Below, one piece after another: positions 32,976-44,490 of a stretch of DNA of 64,000 nucleotides. The translations under genes were made by a program, and so were the position numbers. Origin of the DNA: Kappaphycus alvarezii (Eukaryota; Rhodophyta; Florideophyceae; Gigartinales; Solieriaceae). The notes beneath the pieces were generated by a model. That model made no database searches, was not told the DNA's origin, and worked only from the letters and a program-made list of their open reading frames with translations. The stretch lies in NCBI GenBank assembly GCA_002205965.3, contig NADL03000048.1, forward strand, positions 186,001 to 250,000, in the 5' to 3' direction. Within the stretch, counting starts at the first letter, position 1; every line of letters begins with the position of its first letter.

Positions 32976-33533
32976 ATGTCTCGCCAAGTATCCAAGAAGC
33001 CAAGTCGACCTCAAACTTCCAAATCTCCATTCAAAAAGCGATCCCAGCGTTCGACCAAGCAGGCAGCCACCAAGTCAAAGCCCACTTCCACCAAACCCAA
33101 ACGGACCACCTCGAGAACGAACAAGCCAAGTTCCAAAACCACAAAATCCAAAGGCACGAAAAATCCCACAAGTAAGCAACCTCGGGGCCAAGACACGGCA
33201 AAGCGCTCATCAAAAAACCGCTCCAAGTCTACCCGAACAAGGGCCACACCCAAGGCCCCAGCGACAGCACGGAATCGTGCATATCCACCGGGAACTTACT
33301 TTTCGGAGCATGGCGGGCCGTCCACCCCGTACAGACCGTCGAAACCCGTAGCCCCATACGCGTACCCGACGCAGCAGGCGCAAGCGGGTTATTGGCCTCC
33401 GAGAAGAAAAAAATCCAAGTTTAAAGTGTTAAAGATTTTGTACAAGGGACCGAAGTTGGTTTACAAGACGATGAAGAAAACAGTGAATCTCTTTTTGGAT
33501 TGCTTGGTATGCTTTGAAATATTTGATGAATGA
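32976..33533 (+). CDS. Lys/Ser/Thr-rich basic hypothetical protein, 185 residues
   Basis: Starts MSRQVSKKPSRPQTSK. Residues 1-95 are almost entirely Lys, Arg, Ser, Thr, Pro and Gln (KSKPTSTKPKRTTSRTNKPS), resembling histone H1 tails or other disordered nucleic-acid-binding proteins. The middle has Pro/Tyr/Ala (PYRPSKPVAPYAYPTQQAQ). The C-terminus turns to a basic-hydrophobic helix (KFKVLKILYKGPKLVYKTM) and ends CLVCFEIFDE. There is no signal peptide and no known domain that I can name. It belongs to no repeat in this window and has GTAC-motif sequence upstream, so it may be a real host gene. Codon constraint could not be tested. Confidence 0.4.
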   Translation: MSRQVSKKPSRPQTSKSPFKKRSQRSTKQAATKSKPTSTKPKRTTSRTNKPSSKTTKSKGTKNPTSKQPRGQDTAKRSSKNRSKSTRTRATPKAPATARNRAYPPGTYFSEHGGPSTPYRPSKPVAPYAYPTQQAQAGYWPPRRKKSKFKVLKILYKGPKLVYKTMKKTVNLFLDCLVCFEIFDE

Positions 33534-34620
33534 GATGCAAACGGCAAGCAGTGGTCCGGATCGGATGGCGGCTTATTCCGCAGTTGAGTGGCCTGTGGAG
33601 TGGGAAAATAGGTCTGACCTTTTGCGGAAACGTGAAGTGCATGTGAAGTATTTGCAATACCCCTCCCGGATTTAAATGTTCCATGGCTGTCCCTTCGCGC
33701 GCAACCACTTGACCGTGTGTTATTATGATTCCGCGGTGCATCACTCAAGAAACAGAGTTGACCCGTGACTCTTGCAGCGTCTAATGACTTATCATGGGTG
33801 CCCTGGAGTCAAAGCACAGTCAAGTGTGTTGCATGGTAGATTGTTCGTCGTCTTCGAACATGGTCTTGAGGGAGCTGCAATCTGGCATGAATTTGCATGT
33901 ATCTTACCGATCTCATATGCTTGCATCTTTTTGGAGTGCATGTAACGTAACGTATAGGCTCGGGGCGGATGTCGAGCCGTGTAGTGTTAAAGTCTTTTGT
34001 TCTGGAAGTTCCCAGAAGAGATATCACGCGTGCGGGAATATGTATCCCACCCGCATTCCGATGGTTGTTAAAGGCTTGCCCTCATGCGAACCCGTGTATG
34101 GAATGATGTCATCGGATGTGCTGCTGTTGAGTAAAAGAGACATGTAAAAGTAGTCAACTTGATCAAAGAGCGCCTTACGTTCCATCGGGTGGTACTACTG
34201 TACAGCCTTCTCAAAGTCCCAATATTGGTTACTGCTATCTTTCTCCTTATTTGAGAGCCGTACGAAATTGCACTGGCCACAACGGGCGTGTCAACTCGTT
34301 TTGCGACTGGAACGTGGTGGTATTGCTGCTGCGGTTGAACACATCTTCACTCATTCTTCCAAGGGTTGTGTCCTCGAATACCCAAACGCTTAGTGGCTTA
34401 AAATGAACAATACGGTACGGTACTACAGAACTGTGAATTTTTTTCACTTTTAGGGGGTTGCTACCGGACGAGACAATCCAAAATCAACAACACCAGTCGA
34501 AGGAATCTTGATGCCTTGAAGTTACCGCCATTTGCAATTGAGAGAATGTAATTATAGTTTGTATGTATAAATTGTAATTACTCAACTAGACTGCGATAAA
34601 TTAAAGAACAAAACTGGACT
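33534..34620. other. No gene recognised
   Basis: Overlapping short frames on both strands (for example 33794-34147 plus, 34280-34068 minus) with no domain. One GTAC-rich run (GGTACGGTAC) lies near 34412. Confidence 0.4.
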
Positions 34621-35130
34621 GCGCTGTGGTTTGGCCGTAGAGGGACTGACTTTTTCGACATCAAATTTGTCATTCCTCTCGCGCCATCGAACAGGAGAGT
34701 CAACACGTTCAACCCGTTGACCTCCCTAAACGCAGCCCGAGCGGCGAAGCACAGAAAGTATCAACCCTTCATTGCAACTTCCTCTTGAGGCAGACTCGTC
34801 CCCGTGCCCATATCCACTATCGGCGGCTGGCATCTAGACGCTTATGCCGTCACAACCGAAGTGGCAAGAAGCGTTGCAGTCAGGGCCATGGAATCATAAG
34901 GGAAGGTTCGCGGGATATTCATACAAAGGCACGCTACGTCCGCTGCCACGTTCAACGCGGCCTGCCTGCTGGCTGGCCTCGAGCCAGCCTTCTAGCGACT
35001 TTGAACCGGATTAATTCCGAATCTTAGTTCCCCCATGCCGACCACTTGTACCAATTATTTGATGCGCTTTGAAACATATGCTAACCTATTTTTCAATCAT
35101 TAAAACAGCCCAATTTTCACCCCTGTAGTT
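34620..35130 (+). pseudogene. LINE-1 C-terminal endonuclease and 3' end
   Basis: Encodes DFFDIKFVIPLAPSNRRVN, SLNAARAAKHRKYQPFIATS (stop), GRLVPVPISTIGGWH, EVARSVAVRAME, and the end FNAACLLAGLEPAF (stop, near 34995). The UTR ends with TTTTTCAATCATTAAAACAG at 35090-35110. Two in-frame stops. The first two Lys-rich blocks are the catalytic half of the PD-(D/E)XK-like domain. Confidence 0.8.
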
Positions 35131-35600
35131 TGGTAGACACGTGTGGCTGCAAAACACGTGGTGGTGGCACCTGGTGTGGATAAGGAAGAAGTTTAATGCG
35201 TTCAGTATCTACTGTGGACTGCGCACGTCCTAACTATAAGGTTAAGATCTAACCGGATGTACTTTGTCGTCCATACGCATCGGCGCTCGCGACAGGATAA
35301 ATTAGATGCAACTGCGGGTAAGGGTATAAATACGTGCAATACAGCATATCCTCGTGACGGACATATCCTGCAGTCTGCAAGTCGTTCACAACTCTGATGC
35401 TTTCCTTGGTATTCGACTAAATCCCTGTGATTTTCCATGTTCCTTGTTTCAAACTAATCCATCCGATTGGGGCGGCGCAAACGCTGCGCTATGTGCCCAA
35501 ACACTATCGCCATTCTATCTCGTTCGCAAAGTCTGTATAACGGTAGGGGATGAGGGCCCTATCTGAGGTGAGGCATAGCCACCACAGCTGCCGTAGTCAG
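35131..35600. other. No gene recognised
   Basis: No supported frame or repeat. Confidence 0.4.
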
Positions 35601-35770
35601 CAGGAATCTTAAGATACTGGAATATTCATTGCAAAATTGACTGGTCATGAAGCAAGGGCTGGAACGGTCGTTCAAATAGTCTGTCCATGGGACATTGGAA
35701 AAAAATGTTATCCAGGATTACAGCCGACCTCGTTTTCAATCATTAAAACACCCAAAGTTTTCCCCCATTA
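35600..35770 (+). mobile_element. LINE-1 3' end relic
   Basis: Weak remains of the C-terminus, then TTTTCAATCATTAAAACACC and CAAAGTTTTCCCCC at 35732-35768. Confidence 0.6.
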
Positions 35771-35959
35771 GAAAAAGGTCTCTTTTTTGTGCAGATAGCG
35801 CAAGACCTGAAACAGGATTGATATTCCGGACGGCTGGTTGGGGTAGCGGGTTTGCGAGTAGGACTTTGCTCAAGTTCTATCTTTCTGGTGCGCGGGCGGA
35901 CGACGCGCTGGCATCTGTTCGACGGGACTTGTGTAAAGACCACTGCACCATGTTCGGCT

Positions 35960-36235
35960 AGGTGCGAACCTAAATTATGCCTACCAAAATTATCGAACTG
36001 TTACATGATTTTTGGTAACATATTAACCCCGACCTTGCTAGAGTTTATATGTTCATAGTTTGATGTAAACGTTTTACATCTTTCGGATAAAAAAACCATC
36101 TTCATCGATCATCTATTATTAAATTAGGTTTTCTTTTCATATTTTTATTTTAGTCAATTTAGGAAATTATTTATTATTCAATTTGTAACTATTTATTCCT
36201 GGATATACCTACCTCAACAATTAAACAGTTTGCAA
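35960..36235 (+). repeat. Dispersed AT-rich repeat, copy 1 (partner at 49490-49760)
   Basis: Shared blocks in the same order: AATTATGCCTACCAAAATTA, GATCATCTATTATTAAATTA, GGTTTTCTTTTCATA and TTTATTATTCAA. It could be an old LTR. No terminal structure is clear. Confidence 0.5.
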
Positions 36236-36289
36236 AATCCATCGCAACAGACCATGCACCAGTTAATTCCCAGAATTCGGTATAAAAGT

Positions 36290-37010
36290 CGCTCAAAGAA
36301 AGCGGAAAGATATGGAGCATTTCCTTCAACCACAGCTGTATCTCAAATCATTAGATGGCGTTAACTATTATAACGCTATAAAAAGTTAGTATTGAAGATT
36401 TTTGAGTGTGAAAAGCGGGATGAAGGGCGCCAAGTGCATAAAAGAACAGAATATTCAAAGCAGTGACTCACTAAGGAAGCATAGATGGGATATGTAATCG
36501 CGGAAGATCTATAAATGACTTTCAGTCTTTCTAATTTCTGACGAAAAATTCAAAAAAACTCTGCTTGAATAATACGAGATCATAAATTGCAAGACAAGCA
36601 AAAAGAACCCAAACTGTAGGCTCAAAAGACGCAATTACATCTCTCCTCTTCACGCCGCTTCAGAATCAAGAGCAACTATCTGTGGATCAAGGATGTATTG
36701 TCCTGAAGAAAATCAACCCTGACAGTCCATGCAGTCTAAACTATTACTGAGAAGGCTTTTTCAACGAACCAGGAGGATTTTGAACTCTTAAGAACGGAGG
36801 TGGGCCTTTGATGATGTGGGCGTTCGTTTCATTTCGAGGTGCGTCGTAACTAATTTTTTGTGATCTCAAAGTGAATTCGGCATAGTTATGAGACATTCGT
36901 GATAGCTACCCCCTAACATAGTAGCTGTACCATTTGAGACTACTATGTTTAGGGGCGGCAAACATATATTTTAGACAAAATAAGCTCGCAGTCACACATC
37001 TCTCCAATGA
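36290..37010 (+). pseudogene. Decayed Tc1/mariner-type transposase relic
   Basis: Scattered matches to the transposase catalytic region: ISDEKFKKTLLE (compare the SDEKxF block) near 36535 and NGGGPLMMWAFVSFRG near 36796-36840 (compare the GGGSVMVWG block). Frames change often and stops are frequent. The region is AT-rich. A divergent or very old copy. Confidence 0.35.
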
Positions 37011-39205
37011 AGATCCATTTGCGTGCTATTATAGCCTGGTATTTAATTACAGTAGAGAAAACGATTATGAAAAGTTTTAAATTTTCTCATAGGGTATATA
37101 CACGAGCGATGAAGGTAATTTGAGACTATCAACGATTTGAAGGCTACCTTAAGGGAGATCAAGAGTCAGATGCTATAATATATTTATGCCTTTTTGAGCT
37201 GTATCGGAAGATAAGAGTGAAACGGAGAGGGAGACATAAGGCGTGCTGCTAAAGGAACAGTTGAGACGATGTTGGTGGGTTTCAGAAAGTTGGGGGCAAA
37301 GGGTGTATCGAGTGTACCTGGATTCCCATAAGAATCCAGATGAGCCCCCTTTATATAGACAGTACTGTAGCTCTACTCTATAAGTTCTATACTTTTTTTG
37401 GCTTAGTGGAACTTACTAGAAAGTAGAGTTGTAACTATAAAATTGTACTATCTAGAATACACTACAAAAAAACGATGACGGTGGGCTTCACGTCAAATAA
37501 AAACATTGAAGGAAACTAAGGCTTCCAAATTCATTCAAAACGATGCAGTTTCTCTGTTACACTACTGTGTATGTTTGAAGAGTAAAACAACCAAGCTTTT
37601 TCCCTTGTGTAATAGAGAACTGGAATAACAAAAACCAACAAGTCTCAATATCACAGCGGTGCATCCGAGACAATGTTATATAGGAGACTTTTTTATATTA
37701 TATATACGCATTTTCGGCAGCAAAAGCTCTTGTATTACAGTTAAATAAGGAGGAAACTGTTGAGAGCACCTTCTGAGCCCCATAATACTGTTTTCTATTT
37801 ATACCTTGTACGCAGTGATAGTTTGAAAATATGGACTCCAAAACAGAATCGGGTGCTCAGCTATTTGTGAATGTGGTGCTTCGGTTCGAAGGAAGCTGGC
37901 CTCGAGGTGGAGGTCTCCCAATTTGGGGAGGCGGTTTTAACGGTGTATCGCTCACTGAAAACGTTGCCTGGTAGTCAGATCACTGGGTATAAAAATATTT
38001 TCAATCTGCGTGTAATCTTCGAAATTTGTACCCCATTGAACACAATAGCTGTCCGCACAGACAGGACTTGCAGAGAAACACACCTGATTTCTTTATAAAG
38101 TAAAAAGCGTCATACTCTGAGATTTTCCCCACACAAAAAAGTACCAAAAGGGGGTGGGAATGATAGGGTAGTTTACTTGATCGTATGACTCTTCTAGCAG
38201 GGGAATCCAAAAGCACCACAAGCGATTTTCTGCTTTCATCGATGTCAATGGACCTTTCTCTCTTTCTCAATGTGGAAGTGCAGATATACCGTACGTACCT
38301 GTACTGTACTCTTGGCACTGGATAGAGATGTCCAGGCTAGCATAAGCGGTTCGTTGTGATTTGTTCTGAGTCCAACTTTCCACCTTGTGCATCCCTTTTG
38401 TTGCTCTCCAACCGCCAGTCGATTGTCCTAGATCAGGTGCAATCTCAGGAGATCTCGCCGAATGCCACGCTTGACACCTGTCGAATGCCTGTTTGTGTGC
38501 GGTTTGGCATTTCCAGATACAGTACTATACTGTACAGTACTTTATTGTACAGTTCGGTACTGAGATTTGAAAACCCTGACTCACCGCACAGTTTGGTATC
38601 AAAACACAGCCAATTAGAAAAGTACAAATGCAGCATGTTCTGTACGTACGATACTGTATGTACTTGTACTGTACTGTACCGTGCGGCGCTGCACACAGTT
38701 GGGGACCAAATCATCACTTTGGATTTACCTCTCTATGTGCATTGAAAAATCAAGTTTCCGTTTATTTATTATCTCGCTAGCAAGAGCTGGTGCAAACCTG
38801 CAGCTGTGTATGTTCACTCTGTTGAGGCCAGGTGCCAAACGCCAGGTGCCTACCAATTCAAAGTGCCGCCCGCCTTGCTGTCTGAATTGTCTGGTCATGT
38901 CAGCAGCCCAACTTTAAAAGAGGCCACAAGTGAACATGCACACAGGGCCCCGGCGACATTTCTCGGCTGAAAGGCTGGAATGTCGTCGATGCCCAGAGAG
39001 GTACTCGGTCCCGCAACTAGGCCCCTCACAGCTTGTGGTAAACTGGTCAACTTGTTCAACACTAGTATACCCCACTGTCAAACTCGCTCGACATCCACAG
39101 CCCTCTCAACTCAAAAGAAACAAACTTTACATCTCACGACTACTTCCCGATTCCCTTTGACCCCCACACAGTTGACCCCAAAAAACCTACGACTTGCGCG
39201 ATATC
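37011..39205. other. Intergenic, no gene recognised
   Basis: AT-rich up to about 37.9 kb, with a LINE-1-like end near 37565-37605. From 38.28 kb onward it has clusters of GTAC/TACAGTAC motifs (38287-38315, 38518-38565, 38640-38690). Short frames here show no domain. Confidence 0.5.
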
Positions 39206-40282
39206 TCAGCCTTCCACATCCTCCTCTACCCTCTTAATGTCCCTGACACACAACTTTCTCCCCGGCGCAGGCGGCTTTGTACTGCGTTCCTTGAGCGCCC
39301 TCCACAATTTCCTCTCCGGATCCAATCGAGCATCAATCTCAGGAGACAATTTAGGGTAGTCCAACGTACGGTTACCGACATCACTGACGTTACTCTCTCC
39401 CAAAAACGGCACAATCTCCTTGTGCATATCACCCTTGAAATCATCCTGATACAGGTCCACCACCTCATCCACCATCTCAACAATCCGTTCAATCCTCTCC
39501 TCCGTGTCATCGCCACATCGCCTGCCCCTCCCATCATAATAATTCAGCAGCACACATTCCGGCACCCTTGACATCCACTCTGTATAATTCACTCTCCAGT
39601 CAATGCCATAATGCGTCGCCTTGTGCTGAATATTGTAGCGATACGCGCTCCTCCAGCGTTCCATAGGCTCCCTATTACTGGTTACCACATAATAATTCTT
39701 CCTCTTCAAACATTCTACAGTTGAAAAATTAGCACTGAAATGCCCCAACAATTGCCTCGCCTCAACATTACCCTGACACACCCCCTCCGCATACGGGCCA
39801 CAGCTGAGCAAGCCACAACGATAATCCGAATGCCCCAAAGTAGCCACCCACCACCTAGCCGCCTCTGTCACAGCGGTACTGCCCGTTTTCGGGGGCTTGT
39901 AATACAGAATAAACTCCTGACACGCGCCCGGTCTCACCGACTGATCATCCGAGGTATCCATTTTCAAAACCGCCTTGACAGGAGTCTTTTGTGCGGGCAG
40001 AGCCGAGGAGGGGCGAAAGTTGGCCGAGGAGGACGGTTTGTCGTCAATGGAGGACGAAGAGTAGGGATTATCGGGTATGAGGGAGGAGGCGACGGCACGA
40101 GCGGTGTCGGTGACGGGCTCGGTGAGACGGGAGGTGGGGCCCATGGATTGTAGCTTGAGGTATATGTCGATGAGCAGGACGACAATGCCGACGATGGCAA
40201 AGTAGGGGAGGTAGGGGCTGTTTCTTGTGCGCAACTTCATGGTGGGAGGGGAGATGCGAGGCGAGGTGAATCGGAAAGGCAA
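39206..40282 (-). CDS. Type II membrane sulfotransferase, 358 residues
   Basis: Transfers sulfate from PAPS, probably to a carbohydrate, in the Golgi lumen. An uncleaved signal anchor lies at residues 24-42 (YLPYFAIVGIVVLLIDIYL), followed by a Ser/Pro-rich stem to about 110. The PAPS 5'-phosphosulfate loop is YYKPPKTGSTA at 127-137, and the 3'-phosphate site is TSNREPMERWRSAY at about 201-214. Several NxS/T sites lie in the lumenal part. The length fits the carbohydrate sulfotransferase superfamily (galactose/heparan-type). Met15 (start at 40240) leaves a short cytoplasmic tail and may be the real start. There is no intron and no disruption, and it is single copy here, so it is the best host gene in the window. 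The substrate cannot be read from the sequence. Confidence 0.85.
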   Translation of the reverse strand: MPFRFTSPRISPPTMKLRTRNSPYLPYFAIVGIVVLLIDIYLKLQSMGPTSRLTEPVTDTARAVASSLIPDNPYSSSSIDDKPSSSANFRPSSALPAQKTPVKAVLKMDTSDDQSVRPGACQEFILYYKPPKTGSTAVTEAARWWVATLGHSDYRCGLLSCGPYAEGVCQGNVEARQLLGHFSANFSTVECLKRKNYYVVTSNREPMERWRSAYRYNIQHKATHYGIDWRVNYTEWMSRVPECVLLNYYDGRGRRCGDDTEERIERIVEMVDEVVDLYQDDFKGDMHKEIVPFLGESNVSDVGNRTLDYPKLSPEIDARLDPERKLWRALKERSTKPPAPGRKLCVRDIKRVEEDVEG

Positions 40283-43200
40283 GGTGAAGGAGGGGTTCGA
40301 GGTGGGGCGGGGGAGGGGAGGGGGAGGGGGAGGAGAGGGAGGTAGGGAATTGGAGTGGTGAAAGTATAAGGGGCGTGTGAGTGGGTGCTTGGGACAGTGG
40401 AAGAAAGAGGTGCTGGGGACGTGCGATCTAGAGACGGGGTGCGGAGCAGGCCGAGGCGTATAAAAAAGGTGGAAAATACGGGTTGGCGGTGCGATTGCGT
40501 GGTAGCTCGGAATGGTGTGAATGTCAAAACTGGGAATTTTAATTTTTTTTCGGTGTCAATCGCAGTGGGCACTGATGTTTCAACTGTTCCCCACACACTG
40601 GTTTCAGCACATGCCAATTCGCGCTGGTTTCCGTCCTTTTTTGGGAATGATAAAGTGGCTGCAAAGGCAACCATGGCGGCTGCTAGTGTCAGGAGGGTGG
40701 ATTTGGTGCTGCTGTTGCTGCAAGTTGCAACGTTGACAATTGCATACAGCAATGGTCACTATTCGGGATTGTTTGGATGACTTGACATGCAAATGTTCGA
40801 GTTTGTCGCTTTTGGCGGGTTTCGTAACGCGGAACATTACAGTGACGGCTTTGACCACAACAATGTGTTTTTTGTGCAAGTTGAGGCCGCGATTGACGCC
40901 ATTGGCCCGACTGGGGCATTGAACCTTTTCAGTTTGCACCAACTGTACTGTGCTTTATCCTAATGTACAGTACAGTACAATAGGTACAGTACATCATCCT
41001 TTGCTCAAGAATTGCTCAAGTCACATTACGCAGTAGATAGGGTAAACATGAATTATAAGTGTCATACTATGCAATGACCTGCTGCAGGTTATGTCTCTTC
41101 GATAATCCCCCATTTTATTTCTTTTGTACCTTACCGACTCCCGGAAGTGGCTCTCCACCGATGATTCACCTTTTTGTTTTGTTTTATTTTATTTCGACGG
41201 TTCTGGTTCTTTTTGCTCGTTGAATTTTTGTGGTTGTAGGTGGTTGAAGCGGAGGCAATTTTGACGTTTGGCGTCGGGTACACAGTAAACACTACTCTAA
41301 TACAGTATCTTGTACGGTGCGACCATTGAAGGTCATGCTGTAATACAGTACAGTCAAGTATCAGACTTGTAAACGGGGCAGTCGCACAGAACAGGCCCAT
41401 TTGCACTACATTGCAAAATGCGCTTTGACAGGGTCTGCCATACTGTGTACTGTACAACACATCAGCTCAACAATTCAACTGTTGCCGCCTTTCAAACTGC
41501 AACACCCTGTCCCCTGTCTAGGGTGCCAACGAGGAAGCCTCCCTTGTGCTGCTCGGCCAGCAGTTCTTTGGTCTGCTGCAGTACCATAGCTACAAAATCT
41601 CACACAAATAATAATGCAGTTGACTATCCGGTCCAGCACAAAACTGCACTGAGCAGCATTGCACAAAAGGGCACAGAAACACCAACCACTAGACTCAAAA
41701 CATACATGCATCACGCCCAACTGAGTCCGTTTGAGAACAAAAACGCCGGGTATGTTCTTGCATAAATCGTGTGACTGTGACACAAGCGAGTCGTGCCAGC
41801 CTGCGATCCTCCTACGACACGAATAAACCACCCCACTCCACAGGACAGCGAACATCCAATTTGCAAGTCGCCGTCTTTATGTTTCAGTTCCACGAATTGA
41901 CCAGCTTCTGCCGAGCATCGTACAACGTTCCCTCTTGTCTTCCAGAAAAATTCTGTGGACCGCACACTACTTACAGTACCTACCAAATGAACCGACACCG
42001 CACCAATGTACCGGCATTACAGATTGCATCACATTCCCCTTTTTCAATCCCGCAAAACACACACCTCCCACTGCTGCTTGTGCAATGGAGTGCGAAACAA
42101 CCATCAACCATTCCGTTGATAAACTCAAGGGTCGCTATTATCGCCGCGCGGAATGGTCCACCACAAGATTGACACGCCTTACCAATCGAACATCAAATCA
42201 AACACCACACCTATGGGTATGTCTTCCGCCATGTCATCCATCCATACATCCACCCTATGCTGCCAATATCTGCACTACACCCGCACGTAATCACCCCGCC
42301 CCTACCACCTCACGCGGTTCACACCGCGTCTAACACGGACCAGAAACCCCACTAGCTCACTCATGTTTGGTCGACATGGAGGCCCCCGGCACAAAAGCAC
42401 GCCTTCTGACTGGCCTGTGTCTGCGTTGCAGGGTTTCTGTTTGTCCATCGCGGCTAGGATTGCAATTCATAATCTTTTATTGCAGTCGGCACTCTCGGGT
42501 ACGTTTTCCGGAGAGGAATGTCTGCTGCTCAATGAATCATGGGTGCACAACATGCTTGCACCGCGAACATCTACCATGTGACCCGTCTCGGGTCTGTCAG
42601 GGTTGTGGGGTGACGTTTCCATATGAGATAATAATAATTATTTCCTCATCTGTCGTTTCGATTCTCGAAAGGGGTCAACCACCCAACAAACCCTGCCGCA
42701 CAGCTTGGTGGAGCTCGGCCTGATGCAAATGTGCATCTCCAACGGATTGCATCTCCGCGTTAAATGCATATCACGGATGGATAGAACCAATTTGCAGTAA
42801 AGCGGGTGAATACATACTGTACATTGTAAAAGCATCCGGGATGCACTGTAATTGTCGAAACATAAAGTGCACGCAGGATTTCCCAGAGTTTTCTTACTTT
42901 TGTGCTACGTGTAAAGTACACAATTTATTGTCCTTCCAGAGTCCACCACTCCCCCTCTTGAACAATTCATCTCCACAATCGCCGCCCGCTTCTTTATGGA
43001 GGCCTGCACGGTTGGCCGCAGGATTCGTGAACGCTACAGTTCCATCAACTGGTCGTCTATACCAATGACCGTCTTGTCCTGAGCACGGTCGCACGCCGCT
43101 GATATGGCATATTTGGCAAGTTCCAAACTGTAACATCACCTTCGTCATTACGATCCCCCCAAAAATCATTGACATAAATGAGTACTGCGTACAGTATAGT

Positions 43201-43290
43201 ACAGTACTTTTTACTATTTCTATTTCAGCTTACTGTATACGGTGCATGGTATGCATTTTCTCTGCCCTGACTTGGTCTCTTAGTTGTGTT
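40283..43290. other. Host-like intergenic region with GTAC motif clusters
   Basis: 3 kb upstream of the sulfotransferase. It contains many short frames on both strands (for example 41418-41765 and 41771-42172 plus) but none with a recognisable domain. TACAGTAC-type clusters lie at 40960-41000, 41286-41356, 41440-41456, 42812-42825 and 43180-43210. No transposon signature is visible. Small or intron-bearing genes here could be missed. Confidence 0.5.
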
Positions 43291-43299
43291 TACCGATTC

Positions 43300-43375
43300 T
43301 CTTTCAACGAAACGCCGCTTTGGTGGTCACCTCCAAAGCGGCCTGTTTGTTGACTGGGCTATTAGTTACTTTCAA
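43300..43375 (+). mobile_element. LINE-1 C-terminal end fragment
   Basis: VVTSKAACLLTGLLVTF, matching the conserved LINE-1 C-terminus (NAACLLAGL). It meets a reverse LINE-1 tail directly at 43380. Confidence 0.55.
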
Positions 43376-43377
43376 GC

Positions 43378-43530
43378 AAGGGGGGGAAGGTTGGGTTCTT
43401 TAATATTTGAAAGATGCGAGTGGCTGTGTCCCAGGATACTCCGTCAGGTAGCTAAAGTTCGTAGTGATATCTACTCCGTAACCTCCTCTACAATGCCGGC
43501 TCAGGACCAGCCATTCTAGCAGGTGGACAC
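43378..43530 (-). mobile_element. LINE-1 3' end, minus strand
   Basis: Plus-strand view GGGGGGAAGGTTGGGTTCTT then TAATATTTGAAAGATGCG at 43380-43417. Same end subfamily as 51378-51412. Confidence 0.6.
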
Positions 43531-43829
43531 GCTCTATTATTCGTACTGCAGATCCTGCCACATGGTCTGAATGCAAGTTTAGAGCACTCATGACCTCTGC
43601 GCCATTCGCAGTAAACTAACCCCACCACCCCTTCAGGTTTCCTCTTAGCAGGAAAATTAAGTATACCAACCCATTCAAGTAAACACCAAAAAACCCACCA
43701 CCCCCTTTGTTGTGTTTACGCAAGGCAAGCTTGGTAGGATCCTACAGGGCAAGAGAGAGACCACTATTCCCTGCCTGTGATTGGTAGCTTGTAGATAGCT
43801 CCTAGGCAGCATCTAGGTAAAAAAACCGA

Positions 43830-44460
43830 CGGATGCAATTCACGAAGCGTCTCAAGAACGCATACCTACTAGCGACAGCGAGGGATAAGCTTTTCGCTCT
43901 TCGACGGGACTCCCCGGTGCTAAACAATGGATACACTGCGCATCATACCCGATCCTTATGACACACACTGATCCGAAAGGGTTCAATACTACTGTCAGCT
44001 ACTGCTCTTTGCACCTAGCATCCCGTGCTCTAGGAACAACTGCCCGGAAACCCTGGACATATTCAGTGCCAACCTCATCCACTGCTGGCGTTAACGAGAG
44101 CGGATCGATCGTCACGGCCGTCAGGTTACAATTCTCACGTGGCCTTGCCAAAGGTGCTCGGCACCCGGTCATGGAGCCCGGTCCTAATGGTCAACATCGC
44201 ACTAGGCCAGGTTTCACAGCTAGAGGAAGCACCGGAGGAGCAGACTTCTTTGACGTTACATTAGTGAATCCACTTGCTTCCGCAAACAGACGGGCCCGAT
44301 ATTTAACGCCTTGGCATCTCTAAACACCACGAAACGTCAAAGTTCACAAAAGTGTCAAGAGTTTATCACCACGTATGGCAGGTCCCGACTGATCCCAGTG
44401 CCAATATCCACCCTTGAAGGGCGGCACTCGACGCATTCGCGTCGTCGGGTTGATTTTGAA
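43830..44460 (+). pseudogene. LINE-1 C-terminal fragment
   Basis: GAKQWIHCAS, a degraded CCHC region with several key residues lost, HRTRPGFTARG (compare RPDI; the Asp is lost), GADFFDVTLVNPLASANRRA, then in another frame RSRLIPVPISTLEG. Endonuclease block recognisable but broken by frame changes. Confidence 0.75.
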
Positions 44461-44490
44461 TGCCGATTTATCCTTCAGTACTACAATACC

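Noticed and set aside
33794-34147. 117-codon plus-strand ORF
   Set aside because: No domain, competing frames on the other strand, and no independent sign of coding; left as unassigned spacer.
37317-37342. Short perfect palindrome CTGGATTC-CCATAA-GAATCCAG
   Set aside because: 8-bp stem next to no identifiable gene; expected by chance in AT-rich DNA of this length.
38280-38690. Repeated GTAC-type motifs as a possible CRISPR-like array
   Set aside because: Units vary in length and spacing, there are no uniform repeats or spacers, and the DNA is eukaryotic.
39740-40153. Plus-strand ORF of 137 codons
   Set aside because: Antisense of the sulfotransferase coding sequence, which has recognisable catalytic motifs on the minus strand.
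40237-40752. Minus-strand ORF upstream of the sulfotransferase
   Set aside because: Pro/Ser-rich translation of a pyrimidine-rich leader, overlapping the sulfotransferase start in another frame; no domain.
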